Notes: generated by a model from the letters alone, not told the origin. Counted from the first letter of the stretch, positions 36,111 to 45,516 are shown. The stretch: 64,000 bases of DNA from Legionella steigerwaltii (GCF_001468065.1 NZ_LNYZ01000013.1:1-64000), one strand, 5' to 3'. Translations and numbers: made by a program.

Positions 36111-36764
36111 ATGTTGTTTTCAAAGAAGAAGGTGCAACCGGAAATGATATTCCGTACATCACCTGTAATCCCGGTTGTTGTAATTAAAGAAATACAACAT
36201 GCAGTACCTTTGGCCACAGCGTTATTTGCAGGTGGTATTCAGGTAATCGAGGTTGCACTGAGAACGCCAATCGCTTTGGATGCGATTAAAACACTCTCAG
36301 AAACCTTTCCTGAAGCCTTAATTGGTGCAGGTACTGTGACTACTCCGGAACAATTAAAACAAGTAGCCGATTTAGGTGCAAAATTTGCGTTCAGTCCTGG
36401 GAAAACACAAGCACTATTAACCGCCGGATCTACTTCCACTATCCCTTTAATTCCAGGTATATCCAGTGTTTCTGAATTGATGGAAGGATTAATTTTGGGA
36501 TATACACACTTTAAATTTTTCCCCGCAGCAGCTGCTGGCGGAGTGAATATGCTGCAGGCGATTCATGGTCCGTTTCCACAGGCAAAATTTTGTCCAACCG
36601 GCGGCATTAATGAAGTAAATTTTGTTGACTACTTAGCCCTGCCCAATGTTTCTTGTGTAGGAGGCTCTTGGATAGTACCCGAAGAAGCAATCAAAAAAGG
36701 CAATTGGTTATTAATTACTGAGCTCGCTTTTGCTGCACGTCAAAGTGTTAGAGGATGGGATTAG
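36111..36764 (+). CDS. eda: KDPG aldolase
   Basis: A 217-residue class-I aldolase that splits 2-keto-3-deoxy-6-phosphogluconate into pyruvate and glyceraldehyde 3-phosphate. The order PVIPVVVI, IEVALRTPIALDAI, IGAGTVTTPEQL and the Schiff-base Lys in HFKFFPAAAAGG are diagnostic. It is 168 bases after glk, with a strong AAGGAGAGG before the start, so it may also have its own promoter. Its stop codon (TAG at 36762-36764) overlaps the first base pairs of a palindromic repeat element. Confidence 0.96.
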   Translation: MLFSKKKVQPEMIFRTSPVIPVVVIKEIQHAVPLATALFAGGIQVIEVALRTPIALDAIKTLSETFPEALIGAGTVTTPEQLKQVADLGAKFAFSPGKTQALLTAGSTSTIPLIPGISSVSELMEGLILGYTHFKFFPAAAAGGVNMLQAIHGPFPQAKFCPTGGINEVNFVDYLALPNVSCVGGSWIVPEEAIKKGNWLLITELAFAARQSVRGWD

Positions 36765-36905
36765 GGTCTGTTTGCAATTCTACTATCTAGGCCAAAATGC
36801 TACGATTTTATGCGCTCCGATACTCACACCTTTCGTGTATGCTGCGTTTCGGTGCTCCAAAAGCGCAGCATTTTGGCTCAATCTAGCGAATTGTAAACTG
36901 ACCCT
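36763..36905. repeat. 143-bp palindromic MITE-like element, copy 2
   Basis: Second copy of the element at 19757-19898, with outer arms AGGGTCTGTTTGCAATTC and GAATTGTAAACTGACCCT and the same inner GGCCAAAATGCT / AGCATTTTGGCT pairing. It begins inside the eda stop codon and ends 34 bases before the sugar transporter start, so it occupies the operon junction. It could terminate or stabilise the eda message. Confidence 0.82.
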
Positions 36906-36939
36906 AGCTGTTTTGGATTATCAATTCAAGGAGTTGAAT

Positions 36940-38358
36940 ATGACATGGGTTGTTGCAATTATTGGTTCGGTTGCTGGTTTTTTGTTTGGTTATGACGAGG
37001 GAATCATCGCTGGCTCCTTAGAGTTAGTCAAAAATCATTTTGAATTGAATGAAGCGCATATTGGTATAATGGCCTCGGCCTTACCCTTTGGTGCTTTATT
37101 TGGCTCCATGCTGATTGGTGCAATTACCGCATCAAAGGGGGTAAAACGTTTTGGCCGTCGTACCTTACTCTCTTTTGCAGGTGCGTTGTTCTTTTTAGGA
37201 GCATTAGGCGCTGGATTCGCCGATTCGATTACTGTACTTATTATCTCACGACTGGTACTTGGTTTGGCAATTGGAGTAGCATCCGTAATGGCACCTTTGT
37301 ACTTAGCTGAAACAGCAACGTATGAAACTCGAGGAGCAGTAGTTGCTATTTATCAATTAGCAATGACCGTAGGAATTGTTTGTTCTTATTCAGTCAATTA
37401 CCTTCTGCTTGAAAATCATGATTGGCGTGCCATGTTTGCTTCAAGTGCTTTTCCTGCCCTGGTTTTAAGTCTCGGAATTTTACTTATGCCCGAATCTCCA
37501 AGATGGCTGTGCAGTGTAGGGCGCCGTGAAGCCGCATCTAAGGCCTTGAAAAAATTAAGAAAAAGCCATTCTATCGAGCATGAGTTGACTGATATTGAAA
37601 CCACATTAGCTAATGAACCGAAAAAAGGAAGTTGGTTGTTGTTATTTAAGAGTCCTTTACTGCCTGTTTTGATGCTAGGGACTATGTTGTTTTGTTTGCA
37701 ACAATTGAGTGGAATTAATGTGGTAATTTATTTTGCGCCCGAAATTTTTAAAAATTTAGGTATGAATAGTACTACGGGACAAATATTGGCAACCATTGGG
37801 ATTGGCCTGGTTAATTTATTGGTGACGATCATTGCGATGCTTAGTGTCGATAGAGTAGGTCGTCGTAAACTATTGCTGTTTGGTTTTTCTGGTATGTTCG
37901 CCAGCTTGCTGGCTTTGTGTATCTTTTCTTTAAATCAAGTCGCTTGGCTTCCTTATTTGTCAGTTGCTTGCCTCATTCTTTATATTTTTTCTTTTGCAGT
38001 GAGTGTAGGTCCAATACCGCATATTGCAATGGCTGAAATATTTCCTTTGCACGTACGTGGAGCTGGTATGGGTTTCTCTGCCATGAGTAATTGGACCTTT
38101 AATACAGTAGTCATCTTTAGTTTTCCTCTTTTGGAAAAAATGATGGGTATTGAATATACCTTTGCCTTGTATGGGGTGATTTGCTTTTTGGGACTAATCT
38201 TTACCTATTTTTATATGCCCGAAACAAAGAATATCAGCTTGGAACAAATTGAGAATTATATCGTATCAGGTAAGCCATTACGGTTATTAGGCCGTAAAGA
38301 GATTCCTTCTACCGAGGATATTGGCAAAAAAGAACCATCTTATTTCGCGTCTACCTAA
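36940..38358 (+). CDS. MFS sugar/H+ symporter
   Basis: A 472-residue sugar-porter-family transporter with twelve membrane segments. Family marks are GFLFGYDEGIIAGSL in segment 1, RFGRRTLLSFAGALFFLGAL, PLYLAETATYETRGAVVAIYQL, PESPRWLC, QQLSGINVVIYFAPEIFK, DRVGRRKLLLFG and the C-terminal MPETKNISLEQIE. I place the start at MTWVVA, with AAGGAG 7 bases before it; an apparent 70-residue extension runs through the repeat element and is not coding. It follows the Entner-Doudoroff genes and probably imports glucose or a related sugar. Confidence 0.92.
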   Translation: MTWVVAIIGSVAGFLFGYDEGIIAGSLELVKNHFELNEAHIGIMASALPFGALFGSMLIGAITASKGVKRFGRRTLLSFAGALFFLGALGAGFADSITVLIISRLVLGLAIGVASVMAPLYLAETATYETRGAVVAIYQLAMTVGIVCSYSVNYLLLENHDWRAMFASSAFPALVLSLGILLMPESPRWLCSVGRREAASKALKKLRKSHSIEHELTDIETTLANEPKKGSWLLLFKSPLLPVLMLGTMLFCLQQLSGINVVIYFAPEIFKNLGMNSTTGQILATIGIGLVNLLVTIIAMLSVDRVGRRKLLLFGFSGMFASLLALCIFSLNQVAWLPYLSVACLILYIFSFAVSVGPIPHIAMAEIFPLHVRGAGMGFSAMSNWTFNTVVIFSFPLLEKMMGIEYTFALYGVICFLGLIFTYFYMPETKNISLEQIENYIVSGKPLRLLGRKEIPSTEDIGKKEPSYFAST

Positions 38359-38440
38359 AAGTGGATTGGATGGATTGCATGTATTCGGGTATATGTCATT
38401 TGTAAACTCCTCAGGATGATGGTAACTGTAGGGTAATAGG

Positions 38441-38502
38441 GTAGCCTGGGTGAAGGTCCGTAGGACCGAAACCCGGGTTTCACTTCGTTTCACCCAGGCT
38501 AC
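38441..38502. repeat. GTAGCCTGG palindromic repeat between convergent genes
   Basis: Perfect 14-bp arms GTAGCCTGGGTGAA (38441-38454) and TTCACCCAGGCTAC (38489-38502), with a small inner hairpin GGTCC/GGACC. It lies between the convergent transporter and glucoamylase genes and can act as a bidirectional transcription barrier. It is related to the GTAGCCCGG palindrome at 11832-11904. Confidence 0.7.
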
Positions 38503-38526
38503 AGGTGCGAAATAGTTATTAAGAAA

Positions 38527-39813
38527 TTATTTTAATTTACTTGTGAGTTTATCTCTTAATTCAATAGCGCGTAAAACAGCCACATAGCTCCAGGTAAGTG
38601 ATGGAGCTCCTTGTTGGATCCCTGTATTTAAGTTTATTTGTTCACTTAACTTCATGTTTGGAGCATATTTTTTTATAAGTTTCAAATAATTATCGCCAAC
38701 TTGGATGTGTTTCGCTATCTCGGATTGATGTATTTTATCCAAAGGCAGGTTATCGGCAAGCGTATAATAATATTCAGCCATAGTCGCAGTTAAAATAAAC
38801 CATGGATTTCCTATACCATTTGTTTGATATCCATCGTATGTATCACCCGGATAACGACCAAATAAAATTTCACCTGAATGATTTTTATTAATAGGGAACA
38901 TGGAATTAAACTGCTCATATAAGGCTTGAACTGTGTTTTGAACGTAAGTGCTACTGGGAGACAAAAAACCATCATCTTGAGGATTAAATAAAACTCCCAA
39001 AATCACTGATGAATCAAGTTCTAAAGTTTTTTGTGGGCCAGGATGTGGTAAAAGCGTTGCTTGAATTGTTTTATGATCGCGATCTAAATGTTGCTTCAGA
39101 CGAGCGTTTATCATCTCCGCTTGCTGTTCATAGTAAACTGCCGCATTATTATCATTGAGACGACGTGCAAGAGCTGCACCTTCGTAGAGTGCTTTTTGCT
39201 GAACCATAGCTGTAAAGAAATGATGTCCTAGCACTTCTTCCCAAAGGTCAAAGTTTTTGTCAGACCAGTGATGGGCAGTGTATTCCAAATCCATTTTGAT
39301 TACGCCCATAGAATATGGGTCCAAGTTATTATTATAAAGATGGGTTTTTACGTATTCCATTTCATCATCGTCTAACAGTTGTTGGGCAAAACGAGTCAGC
39401 ACAGAAGCTCTTATGGCAGGGCCGTCATTTTGTGGTCTTCCCCAGGGGCCGTCAAAAGGATAGCCATCAACATAAAATTTAGGCTCTCCCAAAATATCTT
39501 GTCCAGGTAATGGATCATCTTGGTGTTGAAGCTTTTGAGTCCAGAAAACATAATTAAATAAGCGTTCTTTATATCCATATGCGTGAGAGGATTCATACCA
39601 TGCTTCAATCAAACCCATGGCAATTGCGGAGTCACGAATCCAATCATAATAGTAATCTGGATTTTGTTTTGAAGGGGCGGCAACTATTGCTCCATTAGAT
39701 TGTATATTGGCAAAAAAATTCTGTCTCAGCTTTTGGATGTCTTCTGTACTAAATACAGAACTTATTGCTTGAGAAACAAAAAATATCATTAAAAAACAGA
39801 TCCTTTTCAACAT
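38527..39813 (-). CDS. gamA: Secreted GH15 glucoamylase, eukaryote-like
   Basis: A 428-residue glycoside hydrolase family 15 enzyme that releases glucose from the ends of starch or glycogen. A signal peptide covers about the first 18-20 residues. The catalytic domain matches fungal-type glucoamylase: YYDWIRDSAIAMGL, the general-acid Glu in NFDLWEEVLGHHFFT, and the second catalytic Glu in LSEQINLNTG followed by SLTWSYVAVLRA. The L. pneumophila counterpart beside the glucose genes is known as gamA. It converges on the sugar transporter, so exported GamA could feed glucose to transporter, glucokinase and Entner-Doudoroff enzymes. Confidence 0.9.
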   Translation of the reverse strand: MLKRICFLMIFFVSQAISSVFSTEDIQKLRQNFFANIQSNGAIVAAPSKQNPDYYYDWIRDSAIAMGLIEAWYESSHAYGYKERLFNYVFWTQKLQHQDDPLPGQDILGEPKFYVDGYPFDGPWGRPQNDGPAIRASVLTRFAQQLLDDDEMEYVKTHLYNNNLDPYSMGVIKMDLEYTAHHWSDKNFDLWEEVLGHHFFTAMVQQKALYEGAALARRLNDNNAAVYYEQQAEMINARLKQHLDRDHKTIQATLLPHPGPQKTLELDSSVILGVLFNPQDDGFLSPSSTYVQNTVQALYEQFNSMFPINKNHSGEILFGRYPGDTYDGYQTNGIGNPWFILTATMAEYYYTLADNLPLDKIHQSEIAKHIQVGDNYLKLIKKYAPNMKLSEQINLNTGIQQGAPSLTWSYVAVLRAIELRDKLTSKLK

Positions 39814-40041
39814 AATCTCCTATAAAAAAATGAACGATTTCATAGTACATTAAATTAATTGTGCAGAGTATAGGGTTATTCAAGAAGATAGGTGTTCGGA
39901 GTGTAGTGAAGCGGAACCTGGGAGAAACTGAGATTATTTTTTCAGATTCCGCTGTGTTGCACCAAGTGTTTCAATCATAGGGTTCAAGCGCATTGTTTTT
40001 TAAATCATATGATGCGCTTGGGAGTAGTCCTACTTTTGTTG

Positions 40042-41529
40042 TCAAGACAATGTACATGTTTTATTTTCTTCATGGGCACTGAGTTGATTATTTCGTTCAA
40101 TAACGTAACCGCTTTCATCGAGGAAATTTTGTAAGCGTCTATTCGCAGTTGGGGCTCGATGATGTTTAAGATGTATTGATCGTGCTGCTTGCAGTGCTGC
40201 AATGGTTCCATCTTCGTGGGAATCCCCCTTCCAGCCTAAAATTCCTCCAAAGTAGAGTCCATACTTTTTTTGCATCGTATGTAGTTTTTGCTGTGCGATA
40301 AAGTAGTTTTTATCCATAATAGGATGTTTATAGTGTTCCGTTTTAAGAATATTATTAGGCATTGGTTGACCAGGTAATACCCATGTTTTTTTCACTGGAG
40401 TCGCTCCATTTTTTGCTTTCCAGTCTTTTTGTGCTGTATTTGCTGCTAAGTCTCCTTCCACGCGAGTATGAACCACAGTCCCGCGCGGTGGGGCATAATT
40501 AGGATCAAGATGAAAAGCAAGTGTAGTATCGTAATACCGAACTTTTTTAAGAGCCTCTTTAAGTTCTTGCATGTCTTGGGTATCTATATCAGGTAGTATA
40601 GCTGCTGATGCGTATGCAGGGGTAGAAATAACAACATCATCAAACAACAGGGGAATACCTTTTTCAGTTTGCATTAGAGTACCATCACTAAGCATGGCCT
40701 GATATTTGGTGCTTTCTGAATCAGTAATGGGGATGAGTTTTGTAACCTCTGTGTTAAGGCGCATGTCTAGGTTTTTACATTGGGCTTTCATTGCGTCCAT
40801 GTAACTGCTTAGCCCACTTGGTGCATCATACCAGTCTTTACTCAAAGCTAAATAATTCATTGCATAAAATGCGCAAAATTTCTTGGCTTCGGAGATAGGG
40901 ATACCCCATGCTGCTCCTACTATGGGATACAATACTCGATTGCTAAAATTATCAATATCTTCTTCTTTAAAGCCGGGATTTTTTTTCTTAAATCCTTCCA
41001 TAAACTCTTCAAGTGTTTGAACTTCATTAATATTTTCAGGTTCTCTTTCATGTTGTGCACGCAGAATTTCCCATTCCAATGTTAATAGATCAGAAAATTT
41101 ATTTAATAGAGTGCCAAAATCAATACGTATTTCTTTCTGTGATGCATTGTGATCAGTAAAAAAACAACCAAAAAAATCAGACAAAGAATGATTATTTTTT
41201 TCTGCAGAATGATAAACGGGAGGTAAAACTAGGTGATCATCTTTACCATGCTCAATACTGACTTTATGTAAGTCAGCATTCAGTTCAAAGCGTTTTAGTT
41301 TAACACCTAGCATGGAAAATAGTTTGTGAACATTAGGGTAACTTTCTGGTGCGCCTATAAATTCGGCGCCACCCTCTGCAATTCCGTGGTCACCAAAATT
41401 TAGGCTATTAATATGACCGCCATAACGTTCACTCTTTTCTGCTAAAGTGATGTTGAACCCCATTACATTTTCTAACATATAGGCTGTTGTTAGGCCTGTT
41501 CCACCACCAATTACTAGTATATTTGGCAT
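40042..41529 (-). CDS. FAD-dependent amine oxidoreductase
   Basis: A 495-residue flavoprotein of the amine-oxidase/phytoene-desaturase-like group. The dinucleotide-binding start ILVIGGGTGLTTAYMLE is followed by AEKSERYGGHINS, and VVISTPAYASA matches the family's central motif. The C-terminal FAD motif region is less clear (YFGGILGWKGDSHEDGTIAALQAAR). There is no signal peptide. The substrate cannot be predicted; amines, carotenoid-like or cyclic compounds are possible. It stands alone on the minus strand. Confidence 0.8.
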   Translation of the reverse strand: MPNILVIGGGTGLTTAYMLENVMGFNITLAEKSERYGGHINSLNFGDHGIAEGGAEFIGAPESYPNVHKLFSMLGVKLKRFELNADLHKVSIEHGKDDHLVLPPVYHSAEKNNHSLSDFFGCFFTDHNASQKEIRIDFGTLLNKFSDLLTLEWEILRAQHEREPENINEVQTLEEFMEGFKKKNPGFKEEDIDNFSNRVLYPIVGAAWGIPISEAKKFCAFYAMNYLALSKDWYDAPSGLSSYMDAMKAQCKNLDMRLNTEVTKLIPITDSESTKYQAMLSDGTLMQTEKGIPLLFDDVVISTPAYASAAILPDIDTQDMQELKEALKKVRYYDTTLAFHLDPNYAPPRGTVVHTRVEGDLAANTAQKDWKAKNGATPVKKTWVLPGQPMPNNILKTEHYKHPIMDKNYFIAQQKLHTMQKKYGLYFGGILGWKGDSHEDGTIAALQAARSIHLKHHRAPTANRRLQNFLDESGYVIERNNQLSAHEENKTCTLS

Positions 41530-41773
41530 TTTTTATATCCTTATATTTATTTTTGTTAGATCCTGTTACTTTTAAGGACAATAATGGCTTGCTTTGTTAA
41601 AGAAAAAAAGAGTTTTTGCAATAAAAAATGAGTAGCTCCAGTTGAGTCTTCTGTTCTTGGAGATTGTAGAAAAATTAGTGGTTCCTTATTTATGAGAAAG
41701 CTAACAATCTCCTACTTTTTCTCCACTTTTTGAGCTATATAACTATCTAATATTATTAAGAAAAGGATCCTCT

Positions 41774-42595
41774 ATGTTTTATTCCCTCAAAAATAGAGTT
41801 ATATTGATGGTGTTCGGTTGTTTTCTTATTTCTATTGCCTATGCTGACCCGCTCCCACCCTTATCACTTTGGACAAATGCCCAAGATGATTCACGACCAT
41901 TGTTGGTGTTGAATCAAAAAAACCAATTAGTCCCTAAAACGGTTCAAACTGAAAAAACGAGATATCTTCTTCAGCTGCGTTACCCACAAATTGTTGGGAG
42001 CCCCTTACCTCAGACCGCTAAAGATTTTAATCATTTGTTACAGTCATTTGTCGATAAAGAAATAAATCAATTTAGACATGTGATCAACCAAACAACACCA
42101 ACACAATCGATGGAAGTGATGCAAAACCACCTAAAGATCAATTATGATTTAGCAGGTTTTGTGTCTCAGTCTCAACATACTGAATACATTAGCATTCGTT
42201 TCAGGAGAGATTCTTTTGTACAAGGCATGGCTCATCCAGGTCAGCAAATACAAACGTTTAACTTTGACTTAGGACATAATAAATTACTGTCGTTAAGCAA
42301 TTTATTTAAGCCAAATAGCAATTATTTGGACAAAATTTCATCTTACTGTTCAAATCAGTTAAGTTCTAGAAAATTTCCTGCAGAAATGATTAAAGCTGGG
42401 GCTGGACCCAGAATGGAAAATTATAAAAATTGGAATCTGACCTTGAGTGGTTTATTAATTACTTTTGATGAGGCTCAAGTGGCACCTCGTTATAAAGGAG
42501 TTCAGGAAGTACTTATCCCTTATGAGGTATTAAAAAGTAGTTACACCCATGAAACGGCGTGTACTCTTTTTGTTATTAATTGTGATGTAACCTAA
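41774..42595 (+). CDS. Secreted DUF3298-like protein
   Basis: A 273-residue exported protein with a signal peptide ending near SIAYADP. The mature part has an N-terminal LQLRYPQIVGSPLP and a C-terminal DUF3298-like region (GMAHPGQQIQTFNFDLGHNKLLSLSNLFKP, then PRYKGVQEVLIPYEVL). This is the fold seen in RsiV and the C-terminus of PdaC, often linked to cell-wall or lysozyme contact. The catalytic NodB domain of PdaC is absent. It stands alone, and a 14-bp-arm hairpin follows at 42602-42639. The function is unknown. Confidence 0.7.
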   Translation: MFYSLKNRVILMVFGCFLISIAYADPLPPLSLWTNAQDDSRPLLVLNQKNQLVPKTVQTEKTRYLLQLRYPQIVGSPLPQTAKDFNHLLQSFVDKEINQFRHVINQTTPTQSMEVMQNHLKINYDLAGFVSQSQHTEYISIRFRRDSFVQGMAHPGQQIQTFNFDLGHNKLLSLSNLFKPNSNYLDKISSYCSNQLSSRKFPAEMIKAGAGPRMENYKNWNLTLSGLLITFDEAQVAPRYKGVQEVLIPYEVLKSSYTHETACTLFVINCDVT

Positions 42596-42601
42596 CTCAA
42601 A

Positions 42602-42639
42602 CATGCATAGGCTGGACTGTTAAGCTCAGCCTACGCATG
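42602..42639 (+). terminator. Hairpin after the DUF3298-like gene
   Basis: CATGCATAGGCTGG (42602-42615) pairs with TCAGCCTACGCATG (42626-42639) at 12 of 14 positions, starting a few bases after the stop codon. No uridine tract follows, so it may be a Rho-type or mRNA-stabilising structure. Confidence 0.4.
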
Positions 42640-42762
42640 CTTGGCAGTGCTCTTGCTATCAATCCAAACCATATTAAATTTTTTGTTTACTTTATTTTGC
42701 TTACATACCAAATTGGTATAATAATCAATGAACAACAACCTATACATCGATAGGAATAACCA

Positions 42763-43467
42763 ATGATAAAGCTCTATCAATATCCCTCTGCATGGTCGCT
42801 ACCTAATCCCAGTCCATTTTGTATGAAGCTAGAAACCTATTTGCGAATGGCGAAACTTCCTTTTGAAATTGTAACCGTTATTGATCCGCGCAAAGCGCCA
42901 AAGGGAAAATTGCCTGTCATTAGTGATGATGGACGAAAAATAGCAGATAGTGGTTTTATTATCGATTACTTGCAACAGAAATACAGCGACCCTTTAGATG
43001 GTCATTTAACTGCGACTCAAAAAGCAGAGGCGTTGGCAGTAAGGCGCATGCTTGAAGAGCACTTGTACTGGGTCATTGTTTATTCGCGCTGGATTGATAA
43101 TCGATATTGGCCAACCACTAAAGAGGCTTTTTTTGGTCATCTTAAAAAACCACTTTATTACTTTATTCCTAAATTGATTCAAAAAAAAGTAAGTCAGGAT
43201 CTTTATCGACAAGGAATAGGTCGACACAGTGCAACAGAAATTTATCAATTAGGTATTGCAGACTTGCATGCACTGAGTGTTTTATTGGAACAGAGCGACT
43301 TTTGTATGGGTAATGAACCTACCAGCATCGATGCCACTGCTTATGCATTTCTTAAAAGTATCATCCAGCCGCCTATCTCCTCTCCATTGCAAGATTATGC
43401 TAAATCCCATCCTCATTTTCTAAGTTATTGTGAACGTATGACGCAGATGTTTTATTCAGATCGTTAA
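42763..43467 (+). CDS. Glutathione S-transferase-fold protein (Fax/metaxin-like)
   Basis: A 234-residue protein with a thioredoxin-like N-terminal half and helical C-terminal half. The start IKLYQYPSAWSLPNPSPFCMKLETYLRMAKLPFE resembles the failed-axon-connections/metaxin-like GST group, and GKLPVISDDGRKIADS is the glutathione-site block. CMGNEPTSIDATAYAFL matches the C-terminal domain. It is 29 bases before a second GST gene, and the two may be an operon. The substrate is unknown. Confidence 0.82.
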   Translation: MIKLYQYPSAWSLPNPSPFCMKLETYLRMAKLPFEIVTVIDPRKAPKGKLPVISDDGRKIADSGFIIDYLQQKYSDPLDGHLTATQKAEALAVRRMLEEHLYWVIVYSRWIDNRYWPTTKEAFFGHLKKPLYYFIPKLIQKKVSQDLYRQGIGRHSATEIYQLGIADLHALSVLLEQSDFCMGNEPTSIDATAYAFLKSIIQPPISSPLQDYAKSHPHFLSYCERMTQMFYSDR

Positions 43468-43497
43468 ACTAAAATTTTTTTCCACTAAGGGATATTA

Positions 43498-44196
43498 ATG
43501 ATTACATTATATGGAGCACCTGCTTCAGTATTTGTCAGGAAACCACGAATATTACTGTATGAAAAGAACGTTTCTTTTTGGATTGATCCAATTAATCTCT
43601 ATCAATACGTTAATGAAGATTTTCAACAAGCAAGCCCGCTTAACAAAATTCCAGCATTAAGAGATGCTTCTTTTACGCTTGCTGATTCTTCCGCAATTTG
43701 TGCTTATATTGACAAAAAATACCCCTATCCCGGCTTTTATCCACAGAACCCAGAAGATTATGCTACGGCACTATGGTTTGAAGAATATGCTGATACCGCC
43801 TTATTCCAGGCAATTGCCCCTTGTTATTATCAAACGATTCTTGTTCCGCTTTACCATCAACGAGAACCAGATAGTACAGCAATTGACAGAGCGATTACTC
43901 AAAATCTTCCGCCAGTTGCGCAGTACTTGGAAGCAAAATTAGGGGATAAACTATTTTTTGTAGGTGAACAATTCAGTATTGCTGATGTTGCTGTTGTAAG
44001 CATGTTTATGAATATGCATTTCTCGGGCTATCCATTAGATGCTGGACGTTGGCCTAATTTGTCTGCTTACTTAAACACACATTTCCAACGTGAAAGTTTT
44101 TATTGTTGCATTAAAGAAATAGAGAGAGAATTAATCCGAACCCCACCCCAAACTGCACCATATCAGTATCCTACACAAAGCTTATCATCGGCCTAG
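43498..44196 (+). CDS. Glutathione S-transferase family protein
   Basis: A 232-residue GST. The N-terminal domain shows LYGAPASVFVRKPRILLYEKN, then SPLNKIPALRD and the glutathione-binding ADSSAICAYIDKKYP. The C-terminal helical domain has LFFVGEQFSIADVAVVSMFMN, the usual capping-box region. It probably conjugates glutathione to an electrophile or acts in redox protection. It follows another GST-fold gene by 30 bases and does not closely resemble it, so this is a pairing rather than a recent duplication. Confidence 0.87.
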   Translation: MITLYGAPASVFVRKPRILLYEKNVSFWIDPINLYQYVNEDFQQASPLNKIPALRDASFTLADSSAICAYIDKKYPYPGFYPQNPEDYATALWFEEYADTALFQAIAPCYYQTILVPLYHQREPDSTAIDRAITQNLPPVAQYLEAKLGDKLFFVGEQFSIADVAVVSMFMNMHFSGYPLDAGRWPNLSAYLNTHFQRESFYCCIKEIERELIRTPPQTAPYQYPTQSLSSA

Positions 44197-44253
44197 GTCA
44201 GGCCTTAGTCTAATGAATACCACCATTTGAGGCGTTTGGATTTTAGTCAGAGA

Positions 44254-45516
44254 TTAAACTAACTTGTATAATTTAATAGGATGATCACGATGTTTTAGCA
44301 TCACATCGCCGACCAATTCAGCCTGAATATTAGATAATTTGTTGAAGGCCTCTTCAGAGATAAGTAGGTTTGTATTATAAGTTTTGTTGGACTGTTCTAT
44401 ATGAGCTGCTGAATTCACTACATCTCCTACAACTGTATATTCAAGGCGGTTTTTTGCACCAATAGTACCTGTGATTGCATTACCATAATGCACCCCTATT
44501 CCTAATTTGAAATCAGGAATATTGCCTTTTTTTATTTCTTCTTCAGTACGTTGAATAATTTTTAAGGCAGCATTCACTGCATTTTCCACATCATTTCCAC
44601 TGGACGTAGGAGCACCAAATATTGCCATAAAACCATCCCCTAAAAATTTATTTATAATCCCTTTATTTTCATGGATGATTTCAACCATATATTTAAATAG
44701 TTTATTAAGATTTTGAACAACAACAGTTGGTTCAGTTTCTTCGGCAAAATGAGTAAAATTTCTTATGTCCAAAAACATAATACAAACAGGTATATATTCA
44801 CTTGCATTCGAATTTTTTGATAATAACTTGGATACAACTTCAGGAGAAACGTGCATACCAAAAATATGTTCAATTTCATTACGTGCTTGTTGTGCATCAA
44901 AAGCGGCATTAAATTGTTGCTTAATTTGAGCTGTGACGAATCCTGTAACTATGCCTCCAACTAACAATAATGCACCACGAGCAGCATAGGAAAACCATCC
45001 TGTTAAATAGTAAACAATGCGTGAAGTATCCGTATAATGCAAAATATAATAGGACAGTCCCAAATACTGAAATGCTGCGATTAATCCTGCAAAAAAACAT
45101 AACCGTATATTTAATGTCAGTGAAGTCAGAAAAATGAAAATGAAATAAATTAAAATAGGCGGCATTACAAGCACATAGGCTGATCTTTGAAAGTTGTCGA
45201 TGATAAGAAGAGCCACAGTGGGAATACTCATTTCGATAAACGTGTTAAAGTACCGTAGAAGAATAGGTAAATTTTTTTTATAGAGCATATAGTGATAAAT
45301 AACTTGACGCATCAATAAAAAATATATCCCTACAACTGCGAAATAACCCGGAAAAATTATGACGGATGTTTTACCGTAATATTGATAATATTGTTGTGGG
45401 GCGTAAGAAATAAATATTATCCACATAAGAGATAATGCAAAAAAAAAGAAAGCTAAAATTGTTGTTCTTAACTTTTCCGTTTTTAATATTTCCAATTCCA
45501 AAGGTGTCTGAGTCAT
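44254..45516 (-). CDS. Membrane-bound class-III adenylate/guanylate cyclase
   Basis: A 420-residue protein: six hydrophobic segments in the first 210 residues, a linker helix, and a C-terminal cyclase domain from about 230. The metal-binding Asp is in CIMFLDIRNFTHFAEE and the second in NKFLGDGFMAIFGAP, where Lys is the adenine-type residue. The NxxxR transition-state motif reads VVNSAAHIEQ, with His372 in place of the Arg. It would make cAMP if active. It lies 76 bases after the RND pump on the same strand, close enough for co-transcription but with no functional link visible. Confidence 0.85.
   Translation of the reverse strand: MTQTPLELEILKTEKLRTTILAFFFFALSLMWIIFISYAPQQYYQYYGKTSVIIFPGYFAVVGIYFLLMRQVIYHYMLYKKNLPILLRYFNTFIEMSIPTVALLIIDNFQRSAYVLVMPPILIYFIFIFLTSLTLNIRLCFFAGLIAAFQYLGLSYYILHYTDTSRIVYYLTGWFSYAARGALLLVGGIVTGFVTAQIKQQFNAAFDAQQARNEIEHIFGMHVSPEVVSKLLSKNSNASEYIPVCIMFLDIRNFTHFAEETEPTVVVQNLNKLFKYMVEIIHENKGIINKFLGDGFMAIFGAPTSSGNDVENAVNAALKIIQRTEEEIKKGNIPDFKLGIGVHYGNAITGTIGAKNRLEYTVVGDVVNSAAHIEQSNKTYNTNLLISEEAFNKLSNIQAELVGDVMLKHRDHPIKLYKLV

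Noticed and set aside
36730-36939. N-terminal extension of about 70 residues on the sugar transporter
   Set aside because: It reads through the palindromic element and overlaps the end of eda. The family N-terminus begins at 36940, where a good ribosome-binding site is present.
39841-40041. AGCGGAA / TTCCGCT inverted match after the glucoamylase start region
   Set aside because: The arms are short and the surroundings do not pair; it may be a decayed repeat but is not distinct enough to list.
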